A stretch of DNA of 64,000 nucleotides from NCBI RefSeq assembly GCF_000208745.1, contig NC_030858.1:29977234-30041233 (forward strand), written 5' to 3'. This document shows positions 12,241 through 24,700 of the stretch, in pieces. The notes below the pieces were generated by a model. It made no database searches. It worked only from the letters and a program-made list of their open reading frames with translations, and was not told the DNA's origin. The DNA comes from Theobroma cacao. Taxonomy: Eukaryota; Streptophyta; Magnoliopsida; Malvales; Malvaceae. Numbering within the stretch: the first letter of the stretch is position 1; each line of letters begins with the position of its first letter. The position numbers and the translations under genes were made by a program.

Positions 12241-13956
12241 TTTTAAACTTTATAAAATAATAATCTTTTGTTTTTTTTTTCAATTTCTTTTACAGTTATT
12301 TATATATTTTTTTAATATATAAAAGTGTAAATTACATTAATCATCGTAATCAAATAATTTTTAAAATGTATAAAAAAACTCATTATATGTATAAAAAAAT
12401 CAAACAAACTAATAAATCAACATAAATTGGACCAAATCCACCGTTGAAACCTGAGAAATTTTGCCAATTTTGCCATTTCGTTGTTATCTTCGCATGTAGT
12501 TCAATTGTGGAAAAAATTTTCTATTAAATTGAAGGATTCAAAGTTTTCAACACATGAATTATTTTAAAAATAGAAATTGAACCAATACCAAATTCTCATT
12601 CTCATGATTCAAATTTTCAGTTTTTAGTATTTAAAGATTTTTAATTTTTTTAATATTGTATTTGAGATTTTATTTAAATTTAAAAAGAAAATATTGTTTT
12701 CAATTTTAAAAACAAAATAAAAACAAGTAATATAAAAGCCGAAGGTAAGTAGTTAGGTAACTTGGGGTTTCAAAAACCAACACAAAGGAGGCTTTTTGTA
12801 CATGGAGAGTAGATCACTTTATTTATAGTGATTTTATTTGGATGTAATGTGTTTACAACGTTTTCTTTGCCAAAAAAACATGACAAGTGATTACAAAGCG
12901 TAAAGGGAACCTCTTCTCATGATGCAAAGTTATTTTCCCTTTGCCAAAAAAATATTACAACTTTGATTATTCCCAAATTATCCTATCCATCACTCGACCC
13001 TCTCTTCTATTTTCTCATCTCTTTTTTCTTTCATCTTTCGTCTTCTCCTTCATCTTTTTCCTCTAGCCGACTAGTCTTTCTTTTCTCCTTCTTCTTCCTC
13101 TAGCTGCCTGTAAAAACCCTAACCGCTCACCTTCACAGTTCGGTCAAAGGTAGAGATCGAGATTTGAATCTAATCTGTTGAGTGCTTTTGAAGGTTTTTA
13201 TCTATGTTTGCCTTGCTTGGTTGCTTGGGTTTTTGGAGTCTTGAAGAGAGGAATCACTTTTCATTTCAGTCTTGCGATGAAGGAAGGATTAAAGAAGTTG
13301 GAGGAAGAAGCTGTCATGTGAACTAAGGTGGAGTGGAGATAAAATAAAATTATTAAGAGAAGGGACGTTGGTCTTTGGAAAAAATAAAGATAGATTAAAA
13401 ATAAGGATAGATTAAGGTTTAATTTAAATATATAAAAAAGGTGCTTTCCGTTTGTTTAATTTATCTTTATTTTTTAGATTTTTTAATTTAATTGTTTTAA
13501 ATATAAACTTGCTTTTACTATTTATGTATACTTATAAATAATACTACTATTAATGTTATTAAAAACGTTTGTTATTTATTTTTTAAAAAATACAAAGAGA
13601 AATCATTAGTCAAAGAAGCTCAAGACAAAAAAAATTAAAAAAACTTTTTGAATAATATTTTTTATTATTCATGTGATAATTCTAGGTATTATTTTTTATA
13701 TTTATAGTTATTATTATAAAAATAAATATTTAGTAATTTTGCATTTAAAATGAATATATATTACATTTAAAGAGATAAAGTTTGAAAAGTTAAATATTTA
13801 CATTAAAAGAATATAATTTTATTCAACTTTATATTTTCTAACATAAATGTAATTTTATAAATTTGCATTACATTCCTAGTAAAATGCTTTCAAGCCAAAC
13901 ACTACAATTTAATTTTCTCAATAATCATATGCTTTACAATCATTACTCTTTCATAT
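12241..13956. other. Unassigned region with a UTR-like pyrimidine-rich patch
   Basis: 12950-13360 differs from its AT-rich surroundings. It has a long CT-rich stretch (about 12990-13115), an AAACCCTAA element at about 13115, and a run of sequence resembling a plant 5' UTR and short first exon. No open frame continues. Two similar TTTGCCAAAAAAA blocks (about 12868 and 12938) precede it. It may be a captured or orphaned promoter/5' UTR. The remaining parts are AT-rich without recognisable features. Confidence 0.35.
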
Positions 13957-15191
13957 TAGAGGTGAGTAAATGGGTGGATTGAAAAATTTAGTCCGTTATA
14001 CCTAAAAACTAAATGGATTAAATATTTTTAAAAAACAACCAAAGTTGACCCAACATAAAAGAAGAACAAATTGATCAAATATAGAATTGGTTTGATCTGT
14101 TCAGTTTTGGACCAATTGATCAAAATTTTATCACTTTTTTTTTTTTACAAATTACAATGTTAAAACTTATAAACTTCATCCATAATTAAAAAATATACAA
14201 ATAATCTAAACAAAAAAAACAAATATTTATTCCTTCACTCACATAATTATGTCTTTTTATATAAACCATTAAATTAACATTCAAGATTCAATATAACAAA
14301 AGGTCAAGGAAAATAAAATTAACATCTACAAAATAAAACTATAATGTTATAATGTTTTATATCAAAGTTTATATAAATAATAATTAATTATAAATAATAT
14401 GTTATAAAATCTAAGGTGATAACTAATAAAGTTATTAAATATAATTATATAAATAAAATCTATTATAAGTAATAGTAATGGTTATATATAAATTAAATAT
14501 ATGTATATATAATATTACTTTATTATATATAGAGAAAATTAATGATACAATTTATATGTTATAATATTTTGTATCAAAATTTATATAAATAATAACTAAT
14601 CATAAACAATAGGTTATAAAAACTAAACTGATAACTAATAAAGTTATTAAGTGTAATTATATAAATAAAATTTATTATAAGTTATAGTATTACTTATATA
14701 TAAATTAAATATAAGTATATATATATTTATACAATTATATATATATTCATAAAATTTTATATTACGAAACATTACTAAGGTGTAATAATTATAACATATT
14801 AATATGTAAGATATTTATTATTATANATAATTCATATTATTACAGATTTATAAATTAAATAAATATATATATATAGTTAATATTAATTGTTATGAATATG
14901 ATTTATATATGTATATATAATAAACTAATATCTTTTAAGTATATTATTAATTCAGTTTATGATCAATTCTTCTTAATATATATAAAACATATTATATATA
15001 ATATATATATAATTATTATGATTTTTTGGATGAATTGGTTTAAAAATTTTTAAATTCTGAATTGATAAAAATGAATTAAACTAAATATTTTAGATCAATT
15101 AACCCATTAGATTAATTTAACCGAATCGTTTTACCTAAATTGTATTTAATTTGGATAAATAATTAATCTAATTTTATTTTATTCACCCTTA
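13957..15191. mobile_element. Non-autonomous hAT-like element, 1,235 bp
   Basis: The left end TAGAGGTGAGTAAA and the inverted right end TAAGGGTGAATAAA form imperfect terminal inverted repeats (11 of 14). The flanks TTTCATAT (13949-13956) and TTTCATGT (15192-15199) are an 8-bp target duplication with one mismatch, the length made by hAT transposases. The interior is very AT-rich, has no transposase frame, and carries one undetermined base at 14826. It ends about 260 bp upstream of the TFIIB start codon. Confidence 0.75.
14339..14735. repeat. Two ~190-bp direct repeats inside the hAT-like element
   Basis: 14339-14515 and 14548-14735 share a common order of blocks: TTATATAAATAATAA, GATAACTAATAAAGTTATTAA, then ATTATATAAATAAAAT. 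This internal duplication accounts for part of the element's length. Confidence 0.7.
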
Positions 15192-15457
15192 TTTCATGTT
15201 GTATCAAATGTCGTAAAATTATACTAAAAAATCACATTTTCTGCCCTCACAATCGCAGTAGAATGGCAGAGGCGACAAAAAAGGTAAGCAAACCCCACGT
15301 TGAAACCAAAAAAAAAAAGACGAAAAAATGACAACCATCCCAACCCCCCTTGGCAGAGAACTGGATAAGATCATCATTCTCTTCACACATATCTAAGCAA
15401 ACACCCCGGGTGAAGAAAAAACCGAAACCAACCTCTCCCTACTACCGAAATGCTGAC

Positions 15458-18400
15458 ATGGCTGACTCTTTCTGCCCAGATTGCAAGCGTCCAACCGAAG
15501 TTGTCTTCGACCACTCAGCCGGAGACACTGTCTGCTCCGAGTGCGGTCTTGTTCTTGAGGCTCATTCCATAGACGAGACCTCTGAGTGGCGAACCTTTGC
15601 CAATGAGTCTGGGGACAATGACCCAGTTCGTGTCGGCGGTCCTTCTAATCCTCTTTTGGCCGATGGTGGCCTCTCTACCGTCATTTCCAAACCTAATGGC
15701 TCCTCTGGTGATTTCTTGACATCCTCTTTGGGACGCTGGCAGAACCGCGGGGCAAACCCGGATCGTTCCCTTATCCAGGCCTTTAAGACCATTGCCACCA
15801 TGTCTGACAGGTTCGTTGGTTTTTTCTTCTTTTTCTTTTTAACATGAATGCATTGTTTTATGTTAATTGTGTGTTTATTTTTTTCATTTGTATTATAGTG
15901 CTTTTTTTTTGTATGTATGGCGAGATAGTTTTGTGTTTGGTTAATGAGAAAAAAGTAGGATAGAATAGATTTTCTTATTCTTTTTTTTTTTTTTTTTGGT
16001 TTTCTCTTACAGACTCAAAGACTTCATTAGATGGTAGTGACAAGAATTACAAGACCATCAGATTCATTTTTGTCTTTTTGGTACATATTGAAACCTGTTG
16101 GATGTTGTTGTATATCTTCAATTATTTAACTGGAGGTATAAATCACATTGTCCCATTTCCTTAAGTTCAAATCTAATATCTTCAACTTAGAAATTTCAAC
16201 TTCTAACTGTTGGTTTGTTCCTTCATGGGCAAATTATATTACATAAAGAAAGAAAGCTTGTCTGAGCAGCTAAGGCCCTGGATGTTGAAAATTTTGGGGA
16301 AGGGAGATATTGTGACAGTTGTTACTCATTCATGAAAGTTGAACTCAGGTTATGGTTCATTACTAGGCTAAGATTAGGTATAGAGATTATGGTATCAGTG
16401 TTCAATTAACCATGAATTTAATCAAAGAAAAGAGAAAGGAAGGAATGATTTGTGTTTGAGATATACTTAAACAATTACTCAGAAACATCTATTTTGGTTA
16501 AACATTTTCAAGACAAGATTTGTTTATACACCTCTAAAAATTGTAGCAAATATAACTGATCCTATATTGGATGTTTCAGGTTGGGCCTTGTTGCAACCAT
16601 TAAGGTACGAAGCTGAACTCTGCTTTTGTTGGGTTTTTTTTTTTTCACACATATTTTCATAGCTCCTTTTTTTCGCAATTCCTTTAAATAAATTTACTGA
16701 AATTCATGCATAGATGTTTAACAGGTTTGTTATATTGGAACTTAATAACTGTATATATACATATTATTAGATTATTATTACTTAATAGGAACTTTTTTTT
16801 CTTATTTTAATAGAACTTAGTATCTTGCTCATTGCTCTTGTTTATTTTAATTGATACTTATAAATAATACCAAGCTGTGAATTTATGTTTGTATTCAATT
16901 TTATCACAAACGTATAATGGAAATTGTTTCCAAGGATTATAGTGAAGTATTGTGTTATGCAACAATCTCTCCAGAAAAAGGAAAAAAAGGACACCACATA
17001 TTAATGCTTGGTTTTAGATATGTGAGTGGCCAACCTGCATCATTGCTTTTCAGACATCACAATTGCAGGTTGGATCTTGGAGAGGAAAGCATAGATTGTT
17101 TTCAAGTGACAACGCAAATTACTAAGTATCAAATAGATAGAGAGGTGAAAGAAGAGTGTCAAATAGTTGTTTGCCGATATCACTATTGGAAAATGTAAAA
17201 TTTGAGGAACGGTTTGTATGATCAATGTGGGAAATTCATATCTTGAGGATGAATAAAGAATCAGTTTTAGATGTTATTCTATGAGATATGAACAGCAATT
17301 GCCTATTAGGATGGAAATTTGGTCGCAATTGCTATGGATTTGACCCTGGTTTGATGGAGGCTTGTTTTAGAGTTTAAAAGGAATGAATTATGATTTTTTT
17401 TATAAGTTTTTGAAGTGCTGAAAATTGAAGAAAATAGGAAAATGATCAATTCTAGGTTCCTTAGGCATCACTCCTATTGGTGATTGTTTTACACAAATTC
17501 AAAGCACATATTTACCAAAATATTCCTGATCATAGTTCCTTTTAAGTAGTCAATGCAGGTGACATCCAAATAGCACTGCCAAGCATTCCTAGTCAGTAGG
17601 AGACTATATTTATACAATTCTTGAATCTCAAAGAAAAGTTCTGTCACTTAGAAAGACTCAAGTCAAAGTTCTTACTTTTTATTTTTGATTGTTTGTTATC
17701 TTTCTCTCTTAAATGTAAGTGCTTCTCCAATACTTCATGGTTGATTATGCTTAGTTTCAACTTTTTGATCCTATATCTTTTGCTTCTATTGCACAAAATT
17801 TATATTGTGTTTTCCTTGTTTCCTGCTGATATAATGTCAAGAGGCATTGTAATATAGAAACTAATCTGGCTAGTGGGTTTGGGAATTTGATTTGAGGATC
17901 GAGCCAACGAAATATATAAGAAAGTTGAAGATCAGAAACCTCTTAGAGGCCGAAACCAGGATGCAATTTTGGCTGCTTGCCTCTATATTGCCTGTAGGCA
18001 AGAAGACAAACCCCGCACCGTAAAAGGTATGATTTCCAATACAATGCTTAAGAAACATCTTTTCTTAGCATGTATTAAAATTCCTGACATGTGAATTTCA
18101 ATCAGAAATATGCTCTGTTGCCAATGGAGCCACAAAGAAAGAAATTGGTCGTGCAAAAGAGTATATCGTGAAGCAATTGGAGGTGGAGATGGGTCAATCC
18201 ATGGAAATGGGAACAATACATGCTGGGGACTTTCTGGTGAGTTTGGTGCTGAAATAACCCACCATTTAATTGCTGTAGTTCTTTCTTTTCCCTATACACT
18301 GTTCCTTTCTGTATCTCGTAACTGTTCTGTTTTTCGAATTTGTCATTCCAACCACTGACATCCACAAATTTACAGAGACGTTTCTGCTCCCATCTTGGTA

Positions 18401-19078
18401 TGAGTAATCAAACAGTTAAGGCTGCTCAAGAAGCTGTACAAAAATCTGAAGAGCTGGATATAAGGTCCTTTTAGTTTCAAGCAGAATTTTTGCTTCTATC
18501 TGTGGTTATTGCCTGTAGGAGTTCATTCTCTAACCACCAAGAACGGTTGCACTATGTGCCAGTAATTTTAACCTGTCTTCTCTCGAGTGATGCTTGAAAG
18601 CTTTCTGTCTATATGGCATGCCCTCTATGTTTCTCAATGAGAGTCATTGGAGAATTATTAGCCATGTGATTCTATAGATGTTGTTTTCATTCTGTCAAGG
18701 AATTTCGATTTTAAACCTATCCCCAATGATTTTTGAATTTTCTGTCACAAGTTGTTATTTTATAACTTCTAATTTTTGTCTACTGCCGCAGGAGAAGCCC
18801 AATATCAATTGCAGCTGCTGTCATTTACATAATAACCCAACTGTCAGACGATAAGAAGCTTCTCAAAGGTTAGAAAGTTGACATACAATAATTTCTCATC
18901 CCAGTTCTTGTCTTCATTAAGGTAACAAAGCCATTTGGATGCAGATATATCTCTAGCAACAGGAGTGGCTGAAGGGACCATTAGAAATTCCTACAAGGAC
19001 CTCCATCCCCATGCTTCGAAGCTTGTACCAAGCTGGTATGCCAAAAAGGAAGACCTTAAGAATCTCTGCAGTCCTTAA
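15458..19078 (+). CDS. TFIIB: Transcription initiation factor IIB (TFIIB)
   Basis: Bridges TBP-promoter complexes and RNA polymerase II in the nucleus. Seven exons: 15458-15810, 16580-16604, 17897-18026, 18106-18236, 18376-18464, 18792-18868, 18945-19078. Together they give 939 bp, 312 residues, the usual plant TFIIB length. All junctions are GT-AG and keep frame. The N-terminal zinc ribbon has C6-x2-C9 and C26-x2-C29. The B-reader region contains SEWRTFAN. Two cyclin-like repeats follow (about 110-200 and 210-300), with landmarks [12 protein letters not shown] and [13 protein letters not shown]. The start is the ATG giving MADSFCPDC. An in-frame upstream ATG (15350) would add 36 residues absent from the family. 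Exon 2 is only 25 nt. Nothing looks broken, so I regard the gene as functional. Confidence 0.97.
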
Positions 19079-19541
19079 ATAACGACAGGAACCCATGCAC
19101 CACCTTTTTGGTAGCTGCTTTTGTTTGTTTGGACAGGCAAAGTCACAATTCCCACTCTGAGTAATTTATTTCACCTCTAACTTGTATCAGTAAGTTGTTT
19201 GATCCTACTTTTCTTAGTGAAAACAATATCCCTTACTTTCAGCAGCAAGAGATATACTGCCGCAGTGTAGTTTAAAGTAGTCAGGTCTTTTAACACATCA
19301 TGATGCAACTGGCAGATAGGATAATTGTTTCTTTCAGGTATGCGAGTGAGTCAAGTAGGTCTAAACTCTTACTCAGTTAAGAGAACCTTTTTCCATTCCT
19401 TGTAATTGAAATGTAGTCAGGTGACATTGTGAACTGATAGCTTGTTTGTAGGGCAGAATTATGCATTCATACATCAATGCCAAGTGCAAACCAAAGTGTC
19501 AAGCCCAGTTTTTAATTTTGTTTGTTATTTTTAATTTTAAA

Positions 19542-19581
<40 letters not shown>

Positions 19582-20550
19582 TTTTTCCTTGGATGCAACT
19601 CCATTTAATACTCAAATAAATGCTGTTATCTTCTGAAAAAGGGATTTAGAGGACATGATGAAAGAACGAACGAAGAGGTTTGGTTGGGAGCAAAAAGGTT
19701 TGAATCAAATGACCTTTGATTTGTATCTTTTCATTCTGTGCAAGATATTAGAGTGGTAGGTATTTGATCGGATTTAGGAAGAGAAGGTGGGTTGAGAAGT
19801 CCAGCAAGTATAAGTCGAGGTTCTGAATTCGTTCAGAAGATACTTGTCCGCAGTGGTTTGTACTGAGGAATCAAAATGAGGGAGAGAACAAGCTTGAACT
19901 GTAATCCCTTTGACTAGTGGACAAGCATGACAGGCAGCCATTAATTGATGTACAAACTCTTTCACCTCGACAATATTTGTCTATAGGATGTAACAACTTG
20001 TAACTGATCCATTAGCAATAACATGCATAGGGAAACTCAACCAATCACGGAGAATTTGTGCTATTGGTGTTGGCATAAAAGTGCATCATGGACAAGTAGT
20101 CCATAGCACTAAATATAAATTAAAGTATTCTAATCGGCTTTTCGACCCGCGAACGTCCTCTTGGTATCATGATTTATCAAAGCTTGGCTTTTATGATTTT
20201 ATGTTGTCATGTTACAATAACCTGTTACAGCGAACTTTGTTACAACACTTCTTCTGCAATGATATAATGATTTATAAACAATTTCATGAGATAAAGGATC
20301 CACCGGAATAACAACTACAAAACATATGAGTCATGTCATTACTTATAAAATGTGAACAATGTTTATACTAAAAAGATATTTTTTGAAGTTAAGTGATGCG
20401 TCCTTCGTAAGGAAGGAGTTCCAATTTATACGCAAACCAAAGACACTAGTAGCTCAATATGTCTTCACATGGGCAATAGTAACTTGACAATGATTAAGCT
20501 TGAAAAATATAAAAGAGTATATTCTTTAATACACGTTCTTAACAAATAGA

Positions 20551-20581
<31 letters not shown>

Positions 20582-21636
20582 GAGGTGGATTAAACGGGAC
20601 ATACTTCTAAAACACACTAACACACTTAATTATACATGTTTTTAAAGCGGAAAATCTTTTAGTCATTGTCATCCGAACAGATTGAAATAGGAATTATGGG
20701 CTTCAGGAATAAAATCATAACCAAGAGACAGTAGCCAATGATAGTGTAAGAGCATGCCTCCTTAGTCCGCGAGATCTGGGTGGTTGAATTATGAGAAGCA
20801 AACTAACGTTAAAGATCCTGGTAGCGTCTAGGGTCACTCCCTATCCATAGCGAGATCTTGCCACGTGGCCTGTGATAGGATCTCGACACATGTAAAACAT
20901 GTGGTTTGGCATGTTCACGACTGAGCGTGTGCTTGAAACATAATCATCCAAGAGCTTTGTAATTTCCACGGTGAGCACCCTATCCCATCTCATCCAGCCA
21001 ACCATTGTAATGGCTTCAATGGTACTTGGTAAGGTGTTGAGCGAGTCATAGTAATGAAGTTTTATGCTGGCAATTCTCTTGACTATAAGCTACGCAACCT
21101 AAATACATAGGCTTATGCAAAAAGCTCATGGTTACAAGCACTTTCTTATATGGCTTATACAAAATTACATAGGCTTACCAATTGAGGAGAGCATCAGGTC
21201 TGTCTCGTTCCCCAACTTCAGGTATATTGATTTCAACTTTCAACTTCCAAGTTCCAACATCGTTGCTTTTACTTGTAGAAGTGTTCCTACCTTGTATTAT
21301 GGTGGACTGGGAATAAGGGATAAGGTTTAAGTTAGCAATCGGGGTTCAACTGAATTAACAATCAGGTTAGATCTCAAAATAGGTTTGGATTTAGGCATTT
21401 ATGCCATAATACAGCAAAACACTTATAATTTCATTCATCAAGTATTTACTAAAAATGAAGATTACATAAATATTTATAAAGATTGCTAGATACTTCTAAA
21501 CCAACTACAACCAGGGTCAACAATAAGAAACTAACTTGAAACCCCTAGTAAGCAACCAACTTGGACCCCAGAATGAGAAAACCTAAATTCCTTGAATAAT
21601 GTTAAAATAAAATAAAATAAACAATGCAAAACTAAA
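19079..21636. other. Intergenic region between TFIIB and RRP45
   Basis: The TFIIB 3' UTR probably occupies the first few hundred bases. A TA run followed by a long T run sits at about 19540-19588, and another TA/T run at 20550-20580. 20740-20960 has higher GC and an imperfect inverted motif (ACACATGTAAAACATGTGG) but no protein frame. An open frame on the - strand at 19774-19965 encodes a cysteine-containing peptide I cannot assign. I do not call a gene here. Confidence 0.4.
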
Positions 21637-21779
21637 TTACACAAGAACAAGTAATGAATGAGGATCCTTGATGACTGCATCAACAGTTTTCCCATGGTTC
21701 CACTTTAAACTCTCCATACTGCATCCATAGGTTTCCCACGGTTCCACTTTTAAACTCTCCATATACTTTTCTGGTGACC
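21637..21779 (-). other. Possible out-of-frame RRP45 C-terminal exon
   Basis: Downstream of the TAA, the - strand is open to a TAA at 21637-21639 and encodes YMESLK, WETYGCSMESLK and TVDAVIKDPHS. The W-(D/E)-x-Y-x(3)-(S/M)-(M)-x-SLK pattern resembles the C-terminal tail of long plant RRP45 (CER7-type) proteins. It lies in another frame than exon 7, and splicing from the perfect donor at 21789-21790 would need an intron of about 20-45 nt, too short for a plant intron. It also contains a near-duplicate of ATGGAGAGTTTAAA.TGGAACC. Likely a tail exon damaged by deletion, or a distant alternative exon. Confidence 0.45.
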
Positions 21780-21782
21780 GAT

Positions 21783-24700
21783 TTACTTACCAACAGACTG
21801 GTCTTGTCTCTCTTTAACATTAACACCAGTAGAGGTAGGGTGGCGCTTGATCTTTCGCAAAGCTCTTTCTGTGTTGTACACTTCAACCTACATTGATTTA
21901 TGATGAAACTCAATTGCGGAGCAAATAATACAAGCTTTAATAGGTAAAGTACTATTTGTAACAAGCAATTTGACAGATGAAATGAAGGATAATGGAAATT
22001 TTACATAAAGAAATGAAATAAGACATACTCGCCAGTTTCTAAAGTTGTTTCCCTAAGCAAATGATACCATAAAATGTCATATAGCTGCATGATAACAACT
22101 AGAATTTTAGGGAAGAAGTGGAAGAACTTTGTTCTAGGTTGAATATCAATACAAAGCTTCATTCTAGGGAAGAAGTAGAATTTGGCTAACCATATAATAT
22201 AGGACTGCTTTTCTTTTCCTGTTTCTGAATTAGTTAGGTTACAACACAATTTTTTTTTCTGTTTAGTAGTTGGAGACAAGCAGCAAAGTAGTCAGTGTCA
22301 TGAGTCTGAGAGAACTAGTATACTGGATTTTTTTGTGCTTCAGTTATCTGTTTTAACAACCAAATCTACCAAGAATTTCAAAATCAAAGAGCTTATAATT
22401 TATACAAAGTTCTCCACTTTCAAAGGTTATCCTTTGTCATTTAGTTTCATATTACATCACTGCATGTTATCAAAATTTCAAAGTTTTCTTTCTCCCTTCA
22501 CATTTAGCACTTTAGTACAACCAATTATATTTCAGACACCCAACTATAGATTTGTAAAGAAATCTTTATACCATGACAAGAAAATAAATTAAGTAGCTAA
22601 GAAGAAGTCAGGTCCTTCAAGTTTAAGAAAACTATTTTGAAGATAATATTCTTACGGCTTCTTTAATTTGCTTTGTTATTCCCGCAGCCTTTGCCGTAGC
22701 AAGCTGCAAACATTGCATGATAACTCTTTGAGGGACACCTTCTCCACCAGCCTTTTGAATTGCACAAATATCACCATTTGCGTTAACTGTTGTAGTCATT
22801 CGTCCACCCATAACAGCTTCCTCATTGTGGGTTGGATCTATTACCTGAATTTCATCACATTTAAAGAGACCACAACTTTGGCTGTGAACAAGATGTGTTA
22901 ATCAAATGTAGTTAGAATATCCTGATGTCAAAAATTAACTTACCAGAATGCTATCATTACTAAAAAACCCAAAGGTTATCGCAATTGGAAGATGATGCAC
23001 AATCAAAGGAAGAGGCTCCCTTATCTGTCAAAAGAGAAGATATTTTCAACTACCATAATTACACATTCGATGGAGTCAAAATGAGAAGTGTGTTCAATAT
23101 GATGGGAGACAAGAGGAATAGGAATGGTAAGAAAGAAGTGGAAAAAGTGATTAAAAGTGGTATTCAAGTTTTCAATAGTTCCATAACAAGGTTAAGGAGA
23201 AAAAATAAGATGATTGTACCATAACAGAACCATGATTCTTATTAAAAATCATAAGTTTAAGGAAAATTCACAATATTATGAGTATTTCTTTGCATTAGTT
23301 ATATTCTCTCTCTTTGATTTTATTTCTTTTTCCCTCCACTTTTGTAGATACTTGAAAACAGATTGGAAGAAAATGTTAAAAGACAATAATTCTCTTCTTT
23401 TTTTTTCTCTCCTGATTTAAGTAACTAAACAAGAGAAACTTTAATATTCTCTCCAGCCAATCACAATGTAACAGTTGTAATTCACACCGCCACATCACAC
23501 CCAACTACCCCCCCCCCCCCCCCCTCCCCCTCTCGGCATCCATACTCTTCTAAGGGAAAGGAAGTGCAAAACACAGGGAGGGAAGAAACCCCAGTAGCAA
23601 AGACAGTAGATATGTCAATTGGCTTTTAAAGGGCCATCCAATTAAGTAGGTTGATTGCATTACAAGCCTGAACTACAGCAACAACCCTGAAAGAGACACA
23701 GAAGTAACAGAAAGACCAAAATCTATTATCACTCAGCTTTTACACAACATTATAGCCGCTATTTAAAATTAGGATAAGCAAGAGACTCCACAAGCCAATT
23801 TCCCCCACGAGGTAAAAACAAGTCAAGTGAATTCTAAGTAGAACGAACATCAAACATCACCAATTGTTCAAAATTATCAATTTCTGGTACCTCTGTTAAA
23901 ACAAAAAGAAGAAGAATAAAAATACAAAACAAAAACAAAAAGGAAAGCATATCATTCATATCTATTTACTTTACATGTAATCATGGCTGTTTGACTCATT
24001 GCATTAGGCATACAGTTTAATGTTGCGCGGTAATCATAGAAAATTGTAGTCACAAGTTGAACCTTGAGTTGGATGAGAAACTTTTTTTATTAGTTAGATA
24101 AGGAACTTAAAGACCTAAACAGCATCAGTCATGAAGCCTAGGTCAACAACCCACTAATCAATTGACTCCAAAACATGATTGAATTGATCCTTGCCAGTTT
24201 ATTCAGATTTGATGAACATACTTCTTGTTGTTAAGTAGCAAAATGTAAAGAAAGTAAAATAAAGTTTCTTCTTGATGATGCTCAGGATTCATATTCTTAA
24301 GCACAATATTCACCTAGTTGTAAGAGCATTGAATGTAAGTGTCAAAACTCACTAGATGATTCCCATCTTAACAGTAGTGCTTTTAAAAGGTAATATTAAA
24401 AGCCAAAACAGTTAGGAATCTGACCTCAGGTGGATGTACTATTACTTCCTGACCATCTTCTCCTCCTAATGAGCATTCAGGCCTCCGGAATGTCAGTAGA
24501 GCAGCCAAAGCAGCAATATTAGCAGCATCAACAAGGTTTCTGTTTCCACAAAAAATATATTAGTTCCAACTGAAAATGAACGTCTAACATTAGCAGTGAA
24601 AAAAGTTATGGAATGATATAAAGTATAGGAAAATAAAAGCATAGAAAGATTGCAGTAGTACCCTCCATTATCTAGAATGTGGAGATCAATACGAATAGCC

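Noticed and set aside
15350..15457. Upstream in-frame start for TFIIB
   Set aside because: Would add 36 basic, low-complexity residues before the conserved MADSFCPDC start and exceed the family's usual length.
16917..17198. 93-codon + strand open frame
   Set aside because: Lies in TFIIB intron 2 with no family resemblance.
22985..23224. 79-codon + strand open frame
   Set aside because: Overlaps RRP45 exon 5 on the opposite strand and continues into the intron; shadow.
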